Below are positions 33,244 to 43,912 of a DNA stretch of 64,000 nt, one piece after another (positions within the stretch are counted from its first letter, which is position 1; every line of letters begins with the position of its first letter). A program made the translations under genes and the position numbers. Under the pieces are notes generated by a model. That model was given only the letters and a program-made list of their open reading frames with translations. It had not been told where the DNA came from and did no database searches. Origin of the DNA: Pyropia haitanensis (taxonomy: Eukaryota; Rhodophyta; Bangiophyceae; Bangiales; Bangiaceae); contig SDUX01000002.1 of NCBI GenBank assembly GCA_008729055.1, forward strand, positions 2,693,874 to 2,757,873. Reading direction: 5' to 3'.

Positions 33244-34674
33244 ATGGGTTCTCCCCTGGTGGCGTCTGAAGAGATCCTCGCCGTTGGCGTGCGTGCGCGT
33301 GCCGCGGCGCTGGCCATGGCGCGGGTGGGCGGGCCGGCCAAGGACGCGGCGCTGACCGCCGTCCACGCGGCGCTGACCGCTGCCAAGGCGGACATCCTCG
33401 CGGCCAACGACCAGGACAAGGCCGCGGCCGCTGCGCGGGTGGCCGACGGGGGCCTCCCGGCGGCGACGGCCAAGCGGCTGGAGTTGGGCGGCGCCAAGTT
33501 TGACGCCCTCCTCCACGGCGTCACGTCGGTGCGGTCGCTGCCCGACCCGGTGGGCACCGTCTCCCGGGCGACTCGGCTGGACGATGGCCTGGACCTGTAC
33601 CGGGTGGCCACCCCCATTGGCGTGATTGCGGTGGTGTTTGAGGCCCGCCCGGAGGCGGCGGTGCAGATTGCGTCGCTGGCCATCAAGAGCGCCAACGCGG
33701 TTATCCTCAAGGGTGGCAAGGAGGCGGAAGCGAGCAACGCCATCCTCGTTCGCTGCATCCGCGAGGGGCTGGCTGCCGCGGACTTTCCCGTCGACGCTGT
33801 GCAGCTGGTCGCCACCCGCGGGGAGGTGACGCAGCTGCTGTCGCTCAACACCCACATTGACCTGGTCATCCCGCGGGGCAGCAACGCGCTCGTCAAGTAC
33901 ATTACGGAGAACACCAAGATCCCCGTGATGGGCCACGCCGACGGCCTGTGTGCGGTGTACGTGGACGCGGCGGCGGACATGGACAAGGCGGTGGCCATTG
34001 TCGTGGACGCCAAGGCGCAGTACCCGGCCGTGTGCAACGCGGCCGAGACGGTGCTGGTGCACGCGGACGTGGCGGCCACCGCGCTACCCCGGCTGGCGGC
34101 GGGCCTCGCTGCCGCGGGCGTCGAGCTGCGCGCGGACGACCGCGCGTACGCGGTGCTGAGGCCAGACGGCGACGACGACGGCGCCGCCGCGGCCGACGGC
34201 GCCCGCGTCGTGCGCGCGGGTGCCGACGACTGGGACACAGAGTTTCTCGAGCTGACCGTTGCGCTCGGCGTCGTCGACGACCTGGACGCGGCTGTCGACC
34301 ACATCAACGCGCACGGCAGCCACCACACCGACGCGATTATCACCGAGGACGCGGCCGCCGCGGGCGCGTTCCTTGCCCGCGTCGACTCGGCGGGGGTCTT
34401 TCACAACGCGTCGACTCGATTTGCCGACGGCTTCCGCTACGGCTTTGGTGCCGAGGTGGGCGTCAGCACCCACCGCACGCACGCGCGTGGGCCCGTGGGC
34501 CTGGAAGGGCTCCTCATCTACAAGTACCGCCTGTATGGACAGGGTCACACGGTCGCACCCTACGCGTCGGGGGCCAAGGCCTTTTCGCACACGCCATTGC
34601 CTCTCGAGGACCCGCATGCCGACGGAGCAGGTGTCGCGGCGGCCACGGCCCAGTCGTTGAAGGATAGAGCATAG
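33244..34674 (+). CDS. proA: Gamma-glutamyl phosphate reductase (EC 1.2.1.41)
   Basis: An intact 476-residue single-exon enzyme that reduces gamma-glutamyl phosphate to glutamate-5-semialdehyde with NADPH, the second step of proline synthesis. It has the full aldehyde-dehydrogenase-like fold: LAANDQDKAAA, then VATPIGVIAVVFEARPEAA with LKGGKEA, LIDLVIPRGS-type and GHADGLC segments. The catalytic Cys264 sits in YPAVCNAAET. AIITED, FHNASTRFADGFRYGFGAEVG and GPVGLEGLLIYKYRLYGQG follow near the end. Animals and plants carry this domain fused behind a glutamate 5-kinase (P5CS). Here the ATG at 33244 (GCCATGGG, after a CT-rich leader) directly starts the reductase and no kinase lies upstream, so it is the monofunctional, bacterial-type arrangement. 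The frame is open for 80 codons upstream but without an ATG-led conserved part, and no obvious organelle leader is seen. Confidence 0.96.
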   Translation: MGSPLVASEEILAVGVRARAAALAMARVGGPAKDAALTAVHAALTAAKADILAANDQDKAAAAARVADGGLPAATAKRLELGGAKFDALLHGVTSVRSLPDPVGTVSRATRLDDGLDLYRVATPIGVIAVVFEARPEAAVQIASLAIKSANAVILKGGKEAEASNAILVRCIREGLAAADFPVDAVQLVATRGEVTQLLSLNTHIDLVIPRGSNALVKYITENTKIPVMGHADGLCAVYVDAAADMDKAVAIVVDAKAQYPAVCNAAETVLVHADVAATALPRLAAGLAAAGVELRADDRAYAVLRPDGDDDGAAAADGARVVRAGADDWDTEFLELTVALGVVDDLDAAVDHINAHGSHHTDAIITEDAAAAGAFLARVDSAGVFHNASTRFADGFRYGFGAEVGVSTHRTHARGPVGLEGLLIYKYRLYGQGHTVAPYASGAKAFSHTPLPLEDPHADGAGVAAATAQSLKDRA

Positions 34675-34994
34675 TCGCTTTTTTTTTTCCTCTTCCATCG
34701 CTGTGTTATCGTTCACAGCTCTGGTGGGTATGGAGGGGGGTGCTCAGACACACACACGCAAACATTTACGTCATTGGTACCTGCCAGACGCACCTCATCA
34801 GGGGTGTGGCGGTGTGAACGTCCAATGGGTGTGAGCAGCTGTCAAGCGGCGTATGTCCCTAGCGAACGTGAACAGCCGGTACATCAGCTATGCAGCAGGG
34901 GGAATGTGGCCACCGCGCATCGCTCGGGAAGAACTCCGTCGCGATGCATAAATCCCGAGTGTACACCCCATTTGTTTTTACTGTCTGCACGCTT
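34675..34994. other. Short intergenic between convergent genes
   Basis: 3' ends of ProA (+) and eL22 (-). It has a T run (34680-34688) after the ProA stop and TCATTGG at 34771-34777. No gene is seen. Confidence 0.5.
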
Positions 34995-35739
34995 CTACTC
35001 CTCCTCATCACCGTCATCCTCCTCCTCCTGGTCCGCAATGTTGTAGTACCTGAGCTCGTAGCTCGTCTTCCCGTTGGACACCACCCGCAGCCAGTCGCGC
35101 AGGTTCGCGCGCTTGAGGTAGCGGCGCATCAAGTAGCGGATCTGGCGCTTGGAGAAGGGCTCCTGCGCCGTCACCGTCACGACCGCCTTATCGCGCGAGA
35201 TCTTCACCGAGTCGGCCAGGTTGCCGCGCTTCCCGTCCACCTTCACCCGCTCGTTGAGGTACTTCTCAAGAGCAGCAACATCCATGATGGCATCGTCGAC
35301 GGGCTTCTTGCAGTCAATCGAGAAAGACACCGTCTTCTTGGACTTGCGCCCGACCTTCTTGGTCTTCTTCTACGCGTGCGCGTAAACGAGAGGGGGGTTG
35401 GCGTAGGTATCCAATCGAGGGTGAGATCAACCAAACGGCATAGCAACGCAACACGTACACCGGAAAGGTTGCCGCGGTGTACCGGGAGCGCAAAAGCAAA
35501 GACACGTCAGAAACGGCAGCAACAAGAGCCGGAGCATCGCAGAGCAATGAAGATGCCGCACCACAGGTGGCACATCCCAATGACTCGTAGACGTCAACGA
35601 CGCGGTCACATCACAAGCTGCTGCTTCGATAGCTCGTGTACCAGCTGCCACGAGTGCGTCGGCGGCAGCCCACAAACACAGAGGCAGGCTGTGATGACTG
35701 CCACTGACGTTCCCAACGTACGGCAATAGCAGGAGACAT
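34995..35739 (-). CDS. RPL22: 60S ribosomal protein eL22, one intron
   Basis: A 130-residue protein of the large cytosolic ribosomal subunit. Exon 1 is only 18 bases (35739-35722, MSPAIA). It is followed by GTACGT; the 352-base intron ends in GCGTAG, and exon 2 (35369-34995) continues KKTKKVGRKSKKTVSFSIDC. The family features are FSIDCKKPVDDAIMD, LEKYLNERVKVDGKRGNLAD and RYLMRRYLKRANLRDWLRVV. An acidic tail (QEEEDDGDEEE) closes the chain. Length and the Lys-rich head match eL22 (about 128 residues). Exon 1 was chosen because it gives the expected MxPxxxKK start and a donor identical to other introns here. Placing a tiny first exon before a long intron is common in ribosomal protein genes. Confidence 0.95.
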
Positions 35740-36148
35740 GATGGCAATCAAGATGCGGCCGGAGACAACGAACAGATTCGGGCGTAGGGGAAGAGTGGAA
35801 GGGTCTGGACATCGGCAGCTCGGCGACGATCGTGGGCACCGATGCGAAGGGACGACGGTCGGCGACTAAACCCTCTGTGATGCTCAGTGGGCCACATTCT
35901 CGCTGTAACGTTCGTAAATTCAATTTAGGGTACTTGGTCGCTACTCTGGTTGGAAGTAGTGACAGCTTGTCAACAGTTTGTCAACTTCAATGAATGCGCT
36001 ATGCAAATTCGTCAAACTTGTGACTTATATGTACAAAACGATGATGCTGGCTCCATCGTGTGAAGAACACGACAGTACGCCCATGCCGTAATGAGCTTGA
36101 CAACAAAATGTGTGTCGACCACGTCGACGCCCAAAACAGAATCCAATA
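35740..36148. other. Intergenic, AT-richer
   Basis: 5' flank of eL22 and 3' flank of the tRNA. A GC valley with no gene; an AAAA (T4 on the minus strand) at 36133-36136 can serve as the RNA polymerase III terminator of the tRNA. Confidence 0.5.
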
Positions 36149-36220
36149 TACGCCGGCGGGGAATCGAACCCCGGTCCATCGCATGGGAAGCGATGATGAT
36201 TACCACTACACTACCGGCGT
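36149..36220 (-). tRNA. tRNA-Gly (CCC)
   Basis: A 72-base cloverleaf on the minus strand without intron. The acceptor stem pairs ACGCCGG with CCGGCGT, with A as discriminator. The D-arm holds A-box TAGTGTAGTGGTA. The anticodon arm is ATCGC-TTCCCAT-GCGAT, with anticodon CCC. The T-arm holds B-box GGTTCGATTCC. No CCA is encoded, as expected for a nuclear gene. T4 follows 12 bases downstream. An identical copy is at 63682-63753. Confidence 0.95.
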
Positions 36221-37312
36221 ATTTGCTGTAAATGTGCCTCTGTGTTGTCATGATATTCAATAGATAAATATATTTTGATGTCACACGAGAAAGTAGCCCT
36301 CCCTCTCGCGTCTTGGGGCTTGGCGCCCCTTCGTTGACGTCCGTCTTCGCGCATTGAACGGCTGCGCTCTGGGCGACCCCGCCGCACGCCTCCCCCTTCG
36401 CCGTTCCTCCTCCTTTCTTCCCGCGCTTCACGCGACTGCCCCGCACCCTCCCACTCCCCCTCTTTCTATTCCCGCTTGAAGCGGACAACTCTGGAGCGGC
36501 CGCCCCGACCGTGACGCCGCTGTATATCACCAGTCCTGGGGGCTCCTTCACCCCGGCGGGCCCTCTTCCCGCCCCTGGTCGTACGCGTCGGTGGCGGCCG
36601 GCGGCGGTCACAGTGGGGGCGTGGACGGCGACACAACGAGCTTCCCAAATGGGGTGGGGTGGGGGTCCCCCTCCTGTTGGCTGGGCGCTGGTGGTGGGCG
36701 CCACGCGCGCACCGCCCCCCCTGCCTGGGTGACGCCCTGACGGGCGGGACGACCACGTGGACCGCCGCGGCGGGCGACTCGGCAGCGGTTGCTTGGAGGG
36801 TGGCGAGGGGGCGCCAGCAGGCGCCTGGTCGAGTCGTGGGCGGGTGCCACCAGGCGGGCGGGCGCGGCGCGCGGCGCGTGGGTCCTCGGTGGCGCCCGCG
36901 GCGGTCACCCTCTGCGCACTGAGTGGGGGTGCGCACGCGGGCTGGAAAGGCCGTTTCTCCCCACCCACGGCGGAGCGCGGCCACCCCGCCCCTGTCGTCG
37001 GACTCAAGGAACGCGTTAAGACGGGGCCACCGCCCTCGCGCGCGGCGACGCCGCGCGGGGCTGGTGGCGCCTTGTTCCCGCGCCTCCTCACCCACCCTCT
37101 TCTCTCTCTCTCACTTCCGCCTCACGCCCTTGGGCTATTGGCCCGGGAGCGCCGCGTCACCGCTTCTCTTGCCTGTCGCCGTTGGCTCATTGTTCCCCGT
37201 TCCCGCACGGGGCCACCGACGCGGCTGCTGAGGGGTTGGCGGCTGGCGGGGCCCGCCGCCCAGCGGGTCAGCCGCCCGCCCGCGGGGCGGCCATCGTGGT
37301 GTGGCGCTGACC
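36221..37312. other. Intergenic
   Basis: AT-rich next to the tRNA (to about 36290), then GC-rich. No motif-bearing gene. The last 230 bases hold a CT-rich tract (37085-37125) before the next plus-strand ATG. Confidence 0.4.
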
Positions 37313-38180
37313 ATGGCGCCACCACCCCCACCACCACCGCCGCCGCCGCCGCCGCCGCCGCCACCGCCACCGCGGCGGCCCTGCCCCCCACCCGGCAGTG
37401 ACGACTCCCCCCCCCCTCCCCCCCCACTCCCCCCCGCCGCCGCCGCCGCCGCCTCGGCCGACACGCTCCACCTCCCGCGCCGCGGCCGAGGCGGCGGCGC
37501 CCGCCCCCGCAACCGGCACGCGGGTGACGGCCCCCCCCAGCGGCGGCGTGCGCCCCCCCCACCTGGCCGGCGCCGTCGACGTGGCGGTGGCGGTGGAAAT
37601 CACCTCCCCGCGCGCCTACCTCACCATCCGCTCCCCGACAGGGGGAGCGCTGCTCGGCTCCCACCCAATCACCCGCTCCGCCGCGTCGGGGCCGTGGCCG
37701 CTGTCGCCCGCGGCGGCGGCGGCGCTGCCGCAGCCGCTCGCGGCGGCCATCGCGGCGGCCGCCGCGGCCGCCCGCACCGCCCCGGGCGACCCGGCGTGGT
37801 ACTTTGCGCCGGACGCGGCGGCGCCCGGGGAGGTGGTGTTTGTCGCGCCGCCGCCCGGCGGGGACCCCACCGCGTGGGCGTTTGTGGCGGCCGCGCGCAA
37901 GACGTACGGCGACGCCGTCCACGATCCGGCCGACGGCGGCGGCGGCGGCGGCGGCGGGCCCGCCGGCGGCGCGGGCGCCACGCCCGCCGCGGCGGTCGGC
38001 CGCGGCGGCCGCCGGCCGGGCGCGGCGGGGGTGCCCCCGTGGGGCGCCGCCGCCGCCGCCACCCGCCCGCCGTCGCCGCCCGATGAGGGCGACCGCCGGC
38101 AGGCGCGGCGTGGGTGGCGGCGGCCGCCGGCACGGCGGGAGCGGCCGCCGCCGCGGCCGAGGCGGGGGTGGCGAGGCGGG

Positions 38181-38228
<48 letters not shown>

Positions 38229-38299
38229 CCAGAGCGCCCCGCCACGCCGCCGGGCGGCGGCGGCGGCAGCAGCGGCGGCGGCGCGGCCGGCAGCGGCGG

Positions 38300-38332
<33 letters not shown>

Positions 38333-38549
38333 CGCTCGGCCCGACGGGCCCGCCGGGCGGCCCGGCCGGTGGAAGCGGTGCCGGCGGGAGCTGGCCGCGC
38401 TCGCCGTCGCGCCGGGGGGGGTGGCCAAGAGCGTCTGGGCACGCCGCCGGCGGGGGGGGGCGGGCGTGCCGCCGACGCCGGCGCCCGCGCTCGCGCGCGT
38501 CGAGACGTTTGCGGCGGCGCGGGACAAGGCGGCCGGTACGGAGGAGTGA
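37313..38549 (+). CDS. Uncharacterised Pro/Ala-rich protein
   Basis: Family not recognised. The start at the ATG at 37313 (GACCATGGCG) codes MAPPPPPPPP and a GSDDS patch. After the C runs near 37408-37435 the frame changes to one that holds a compact-looking globular segment: LAGAVDVAVAVEITSPRAYL, TIRSPTGGALLGSHPI, APGDPAWYFAPDAAAPGEVV and WAFVAAARKTYGDAV (37560-37920). A Gly/Ala/Pro linker follows. The C-terminal basic helix is RWKRCRRELAALAV, then GGVAKSVWARRRR and VETFAAARDKAAGTEE, with a stop at 38547-38549. Aromatic and acidic residues in the globular part, absent from other frames, support this strand and frame. Confidence 0.5.
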
Positions 38550-39069
38550 GCCGAGCCCGAGCGGGCAAGGCGGGGGAGGGTGGGTGGGGGGGGACGCCCC
38601 CGGGTGAGGCGCGCCCGCGGAACAGATCGCGGGGTTGGGGAGGGCGTGGGGGGGGGGGACAGGGGTGACGGGAGGGGCAGGTGGGAAGGGGCGCAGCGTC
38701 GGTCGCGCGTCTGGGGACGCCGCCCGTGCGCACCCGAGACGCCGGGCGGTGCCGCACCTGGCACGACGGGGCGCCCGGCGTGGCGGCGCGCCAGGCGTGG
38801 TCGGGCGTGGTGGGGGAGGGGCGGCCCGGTCGTGTCCTCCACCGGCGGCGCGCGGTGTTTGCGCGCAGACCCGCCCCTTCCCAGCGGCGCCCCTGCACAA
38901 GCCAAGACGGCTAGGTAGACAGCGCGCTCGGCCTGGGAGGCGAGCGCCATTGAACACGTACGTCCCGTCCTTTGACCCGGCAGCGCCCCCCCCACCCCCC
39001 CCCCCCCTCCGCGCGTCCCACTCCACCACCCCCCCCCCCCGTCCCCTTGGCTGCCCTGCCGCCACCCCC
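38550..39069. other. Intergenic between convergent genes
   Basis: 3' flanks only; C-rich near 38985-39050. No gene is seen. Confidence 0.5.
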
Positions 39070-39393
39070 TCACGCCACGTCCACCCGCAGCACCCGAACG
39101 AGCTTGCGTGCCCGCTTCCGCACCCGCCCCCGCTCCTTCTCCGCGGCCACGCCGGCACCCGGCGCGGGCACCACCCCCCCACCGGCGCCCCCCCCCCCCC
39201 CCCCCCTCGGCCGCCACCAGCGCACGGCGCGCCGCGTCGGCCTGCGCGAGCGTCTTGGCGCGGCTCGCCCCCCGCATGCCACCAACGTACCGCAGCAGCA
39301 GCGCAAAGTCCGCCTTGCCCACCCAGCCGGGCGAGAGGGCGCGCCGGAGGAGCCGCGTCTGGAGCGCCTTGGAAAACTTCCACGCGGGCGCGC

Positions 39394-39427
<34 letters not shown>

Positions 39428-39889
39428 AGACGCCGCCGCCGCAGACGCCGCCGAGCCTTCCGCCACACCCGCGGGGGGGTGGGCGGCTGCCCAGGCGCGG
39501 AGGTAGCGAATTTCGGGGCGGGGGGTGGGGGCGGGGGGGGGGGCACCGGGCGTTGGGGGCGGGGGCGGGGGGCGCTTCTTTGGTCGGTGCGGCGGCCGCT
39601 TGGGGGGGGGGGGGGGGGACGCGCACCCCGCCGCCGCCGCCCCGCCCGCCGCTGCCGCTGTCGCCGCTGCCTCGGCCGCCGCCAGCGTCGCCGCCGCCGC
39701 CGCCCCGCCCGCCGCTGCCGCTGTCGCCGCCGCCTCGGCCGCCGCCGGTGCCGCCGCCGCCGCCGCCGTCTCGGCGGCAGTTGGCGGTGCGGCCGCCGCC
39801 GCCGGCGGGGCGGCGGCGGCGGCGCGGGCGGCGGCGGCGGCACGGGCGGCGGTGGCGGCGGCCAGCGCGCGGGTGGCGCCGCGCCCCAT
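39070..39889 (-). CDS. WKF-domain protein (C7orf50-like)
   Basis: The WKF domain (human C7orf50 type) is evident: AWKFSKALQTRLLRRALSPG, then WVGKADFALLLRYVGGMRG and ASRAKTLAQADAARRAL (about 39385-39215). The name-giving WKF begins the domain, and the LLRYVGGMRGASR helix matches the family's Y-x3-xGxAR pattern. The start at the ATG at 39889 (MGRGATRAL) leads into a long Ala-rich head with two near-identical AAEAAATAAAAGG repeats and a basic PKRPPHRPKKR patch. After the C run at 39188-39206 the frame changes to a basic tail, EKERGRVRKRARKLVRVLRV, ending at 39070. Members are nucleolar, probably linked to ribosome synthesis (family knowledge, weak); the basic patches fit that. Confidence 0.75.
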
Positions 39890-40718
39890 CGGGCAGCAGC
39901 AGGTGGACGCCGAGGGGGTGCGTGGCGCAGCGCGGGGGGGGGGGGTTGTTTGGCACTCGGGGGGGGGGATTGGTTTGGTACTTGGGGGGGGGGGGGGGGT
40001 CGGGGTGAGGGGGGTGATGCAGGCAAGAGAGGCGGCGGCGGCGGCCGCACCGGCGGTGGCGGTCGGCGGCACGCGGCCGGCCCGACGGCAACGACGACGA
40101 CGACGGCGACGGCGGCGGCGGCGGCGCTCGTGGCGGCGACGATTTGATCCGCGCGGGACCCCCCACGGGCGTGGCCGTCTTGTAGTAGGGGCGCCAAGAA
40201 CCGCGTCTGGGGGCACCCCCGCGTCGCCGCGACCGCCCGCCGCCGCCGCGTGCCGCGGCCGCCGCGTCGCCGCCGCGGCGCCACCCCCGCCTGGCGGTCG
40301 GCGGTGGCCAGCCGCGCGGCGCCGACCGCCGCCGCGGCTTGCGGCGGCCAGACACTGGGCACCACCGCGGGGCCATGCCGGGTGCGGCGGCGCGACGCGG
40401 TCCCAGCCGCTCGCGACGCCGCGGCGGCCGCCGCCGCCACGCGCGGGCACGGGTCATCCACAGAGGGGCGAAAAAAAAAAAAAAAAAAAAAAAAAAAAGC
40501 AAACCTCGCGGGGCGCGGACCTCACGGGCGGCGCTCGCGCCGTTGGCGGTCACCCCCCGCCATACCCGCCCCCCCCCCCCCCCCCACAACTCCCCCCCCC
40601 CCCCCCCCCCCCCCCCCCACAAACCGCCCGTCCTCCGCTGCGGCACCCCCTCCCTCCCCCCCCCCCCCTTTACCCACCCCCCCCCCCCACTTTGGCCGCG
40701 ACTGGCCACCCCCCCACC
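39890..40718. other. Intergenic with homopolymers
   Basis: It contains a 28-base A run (40471-40498) and C runs around 40568-40585 and 40592-40618. No coding gene is supported. Confidence 0.5.
40471..40498 (+). repeat. A28 homopolymer
   Basis: Twenty-eight consecutive A in otherwise extremely GC-rich DNA. No target-site duplication or retroelement sequence is visible beside it. Confidence 0.95.
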
Positions 40719-40912
40719 TCAGACGCGGCTCGAGTTTTGCATCACCCGGTAGCCGTCTGCCGCCGGCCGCGGCGGCGGCGCCTCTGCCGGCGGCGGCAGC
40801 AGCGGCAGCGCCGCCGCCTCGGCCGCGGCGGCCGCCACCGCCGCCGCCGCGGGGGAGCGCCGCCGCGGCGGCGGCGGCGGCTCGACGCGGCCGCCGCCGC
40901 CGCCGCCACCCC

Positions 40913-40945
<33 letters not shown>

Positions 40946-41519
40946 TCGTGCCCGTCGCGGCCGCCACGGGCGGCGTGCCCGCCGGCCGCTGCCGCCGGCG
41001 GCTGCCGCTGCCGCCGACGCTGCCGCCGCCGCCCGGGGCGGCCGCCCCACGCGGCCGCCGCCCCGCCGACGACGCCGGCGGCGGCGGCGGCGGCAGCGTC
41101 GCGCCGCCGCCGCCGCCGTCCGCCGCCGCCGCCGCCGCCGCCGCCGTTGCCGCCGCCGCCGCCGCCGCCGACGCGGACGCGGACGCGGCGGCGGCGGCGG
41201 CGGCGGCGGGTGGGAGCGGGGTGGGCGGGCGGGGGGCACCGCCCGCGGCGCCGCCGCCGCCGCCGCCGCCGGCCACCCCCCGCGGGGGGCTCCCGCGGCG
41301 GGGTCTGCCGCCTGGCGGGGCGGCCCGCCGCGGGGTGGGGCGGCCGCCGCCGCCGGGCCGTGACGCGGGCGACCGCGGCGGCCGGAGGGGGGGGGGGTGA
41401 CCGCCGCCGGGAGGGGGGGCCCGCGTGAGGGGGGAGGCGTCGCGGGGGGGGGGGGCGCGTCGCCATTGGCAACGGCCGGCCGGGTGGCGGCGGCGGCGTC
41501 GGCCGCGCCCGCGGCGGCG

Positions 41520-41557
<38 letters not shown>

Positions 41558-42097
41558 TGCCGCCGCGGGCACCGCCGCCGCCGCCGCCGCCGCTGGCGCC
41601 GCCGCCGCCGCCGCCGCCGACGCGGCCGCGTCGGACGCGGCCGCCGCCGCCGCCGCGGCGGCGGCGGCCGCGTCCGACGCGGCCGCCGCGCGGACGGCCA
41701 CGCCCGGCGGCGGGCGGCCACACAGCTCCGCGGTGGACGTCTTGGACGCCTCGAGCGCGTGGCGGCGCTCGGGCGTTACGGCCAGGGCGGCGCCGATGGC
41801 CCCCCCCCCCGGCGTTGCGGGCGGCGCGGCGGCGGCCCACTTGGTAAACCCGCGCACCACCCGCCAGTGCTCCCGGTCGGCGGCGCGGACCCAGCCAGAG
41901 TAGGCGAGGCCCTCGCCCGCGCGGAGGGCGCCCAGCTTCCACAGCGCCTCCGCGGCGGTGCCCAGCGGGCGGCCGAGCAGCGCCATGTGCAGCTGCGTCT
42001 CGGCGTCGCGCGCGGCCAGCGGCAGCGGCGGCGCGCCATTCGTGTCGGCCGCCGCGGCGGCGGCGGCAGCGGCGGCGGCGGCGGCCATGGCCGTGCC

Positions 42098-42181
<84 letters not shown>

Positions 42182-43446
42182 CACACCGCCGCTGGTGGGC
42201 AGGCCCGCCCCGCGGCGCACGTGGGCGGCGATGCGGCGCTCCCACGCGACCTTGTCGCGCTTGCGAAAGTGGGCGGCGAGCAGCGGCGGCACCGCCGCCT
42301 CCATCGCCGCCCAATAGGCGTGGACCCACGACAGCTCATCCACGGCGGCGAGGAGCCCCGACAGCGTCTCCCCCGCGGGCCGGTGGGGCGTAAACGCCGC
42401 CGCGTGGGCGGCAACGGCGGCGAGGCCGCGGCGGAGCCGCTCCGCCGCGAGCATCCGCGACGACTCGCGGACGCGCTGGTGGGTGATGGGCGCCCGCTCG
42501 GCGAGCGGCGGGAACACCTCGGCCGCCTCGGCGGCGAGCGCGGCGAGGAAGAAGCGGTGGAAGGGCGCCCACCAGGCGTAAAACGTGGCGATGTGGTCCA
42601 GCGTCAGCACCGCCTGCTTGCGCTGCATCGCGTCGAGGAGGGCGTACAGGTCGGCCATCTCCCGGCGGAGGGCGTTGTGGAGGAACGCGACCACGTCGGT
42701 CGCCCAGTCCGACGGGTAGGGCGTGAGGGTGACGGCGGGGAACTCGACGGGCTTGGCCACCGCCGTCGACGGCCGCCGCGGCGGCGGCCGCGCAAAGGGC
42801 GGCACGTCCCCGACGGCGCCGCCCGCCACGGCGGGCGCGTCCTCCCCGGCGCGGCGGCGGAGCCACCGCGCGAGCGTCGAGCCGTCCTGGTCCTCCCCCG
42901 ACAGGTCCAGGCCGTCGCCGGCGGCGGCGGCCGCCGCGGCGGCAGCCCCGCCCAGCGGCCGGCGGAGGCCGTCGAGCGACGCGCGGCGGCCGACCGCGGC
43001 GAGCAGCGAGCGGGAGCTGCTGCCGCCGGCCGGGCGGCCGCCCCCCCCCCCCCCCCCCCCTCCACCGCCGCCGCCGCCGCCGCCGCTCATAAAGCGCCGC
43101 AGGTCACGCATGCTGCCGCTGAGACCCCCCCCCGAGGAGCTCCCCGCCCGCGACGGGCCGCCGCCGAGGCCCCGCCGGCCGCCGCCGCCGCCGCCGGCCG
43201 CCTCCCAGCCCGCGCCGCCGCCGCCGCCCGCGTCGGACCGCCCCATCAGGCGGTGCAGGCTGAGCCGCCGGCTGCTGCCGCCGCTGCTGCTGCTGCCGCC
43301 GCCGCCACCGCCGCCGCCGCCACCGCCGAGCGACCGCCGCGGGGAGCGGGCGGAGAACGAGTCCCACCCGTCGCTCCCGTCGTCGCTGCCCCAGTCACCC
43401 GCGGGGCCGAGCGACGCGGAGCTCGCAAAGCCGCGGCGGCCGCCAA

Positions 43447-43493
<47 letters not shown>

Positions 43494-43912
43494 ACGCCGC
43501 CGCCAAAGCCGCCGCTGCTGCTGCCGCTGCCGCCGCTCGCATCCCGTCCGCCGCCAGCACCTCCCCCGCCGCCGCCGCTGCCGCCAGCCTTGCCGCGCGA
43601 CGACCGGCGGGCGGCCGCGTCGCGCCCCCCCCCTCCTTGCCGGCGGCGGCGGCGGCAGCACCCCCCCCCCCCCTCCCGGCGGCGCCCCCCCCCCCGCCAC
43701 CCCCCCCCCTTGGCCGGCGACGCCGGCGGCCGTGCGCCCGACGTGGACGCCGCCGCCGCGGGCGCCGCGCCCCCGCCGCGGGCCGCCTTGCCAAACCGGG
43801 ACAGGTCGAGCGACCGGCGGCCGCCCGCGGGCCGCCGGGCGGGCATGTCGAGGGAGCGGCGGGCCATGGCGGCGACGAGGCCGCGGCGGCCGACGGCGAC
43901 GGGCTCTTCCAT
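40719..43912 (-). CDS. Hemerythrin-like helical domain protein with basic phosphosite-like repeats
   Basis: The start at the ATG at 43912 (MEEPVAVGRRGLVAAMARRS) opens a Gly/Ser-rich head carrying repeated basic-Ser motifs: RRSLDMPARR, RRSLDLSRFG, RRSLGGG, RRLSLHRLMG and RRASLDGLRR. From about 42760 comes a globular helical region: WATDVVAFLHNALRREMADL and HIATFYAWWAPFHRFFLAAL followed by AEVFPPLAER. Then come LLAAVDELSWVHAYWAAMEA, LLAAHFRKRD and LHMALLGRPLG, ending with WRVVRGFTKWAA at about 41850. The helix order and FP-L turn resemble HHE/hemerythrin bundles, but one expected HxxxE His is Ala, so metal binding is doubtful. A poly-Ala/Pro tail of about 350 residues changes frame at the G runs 41387-41397 or 41444-41455 and ends GYRVMQNSSRV at 40719. 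The frame is open far upstream of 43912 but without motifs. Confidence 0.55.

Noticed and set aside
37122..40709. Very long minus-strand open frame across three loci
   Set aside because: It runs antisense to the 37313-38549 gene and out of frame with the WKF domain, and it is Arg/Pro/Gly-rich with no motif.
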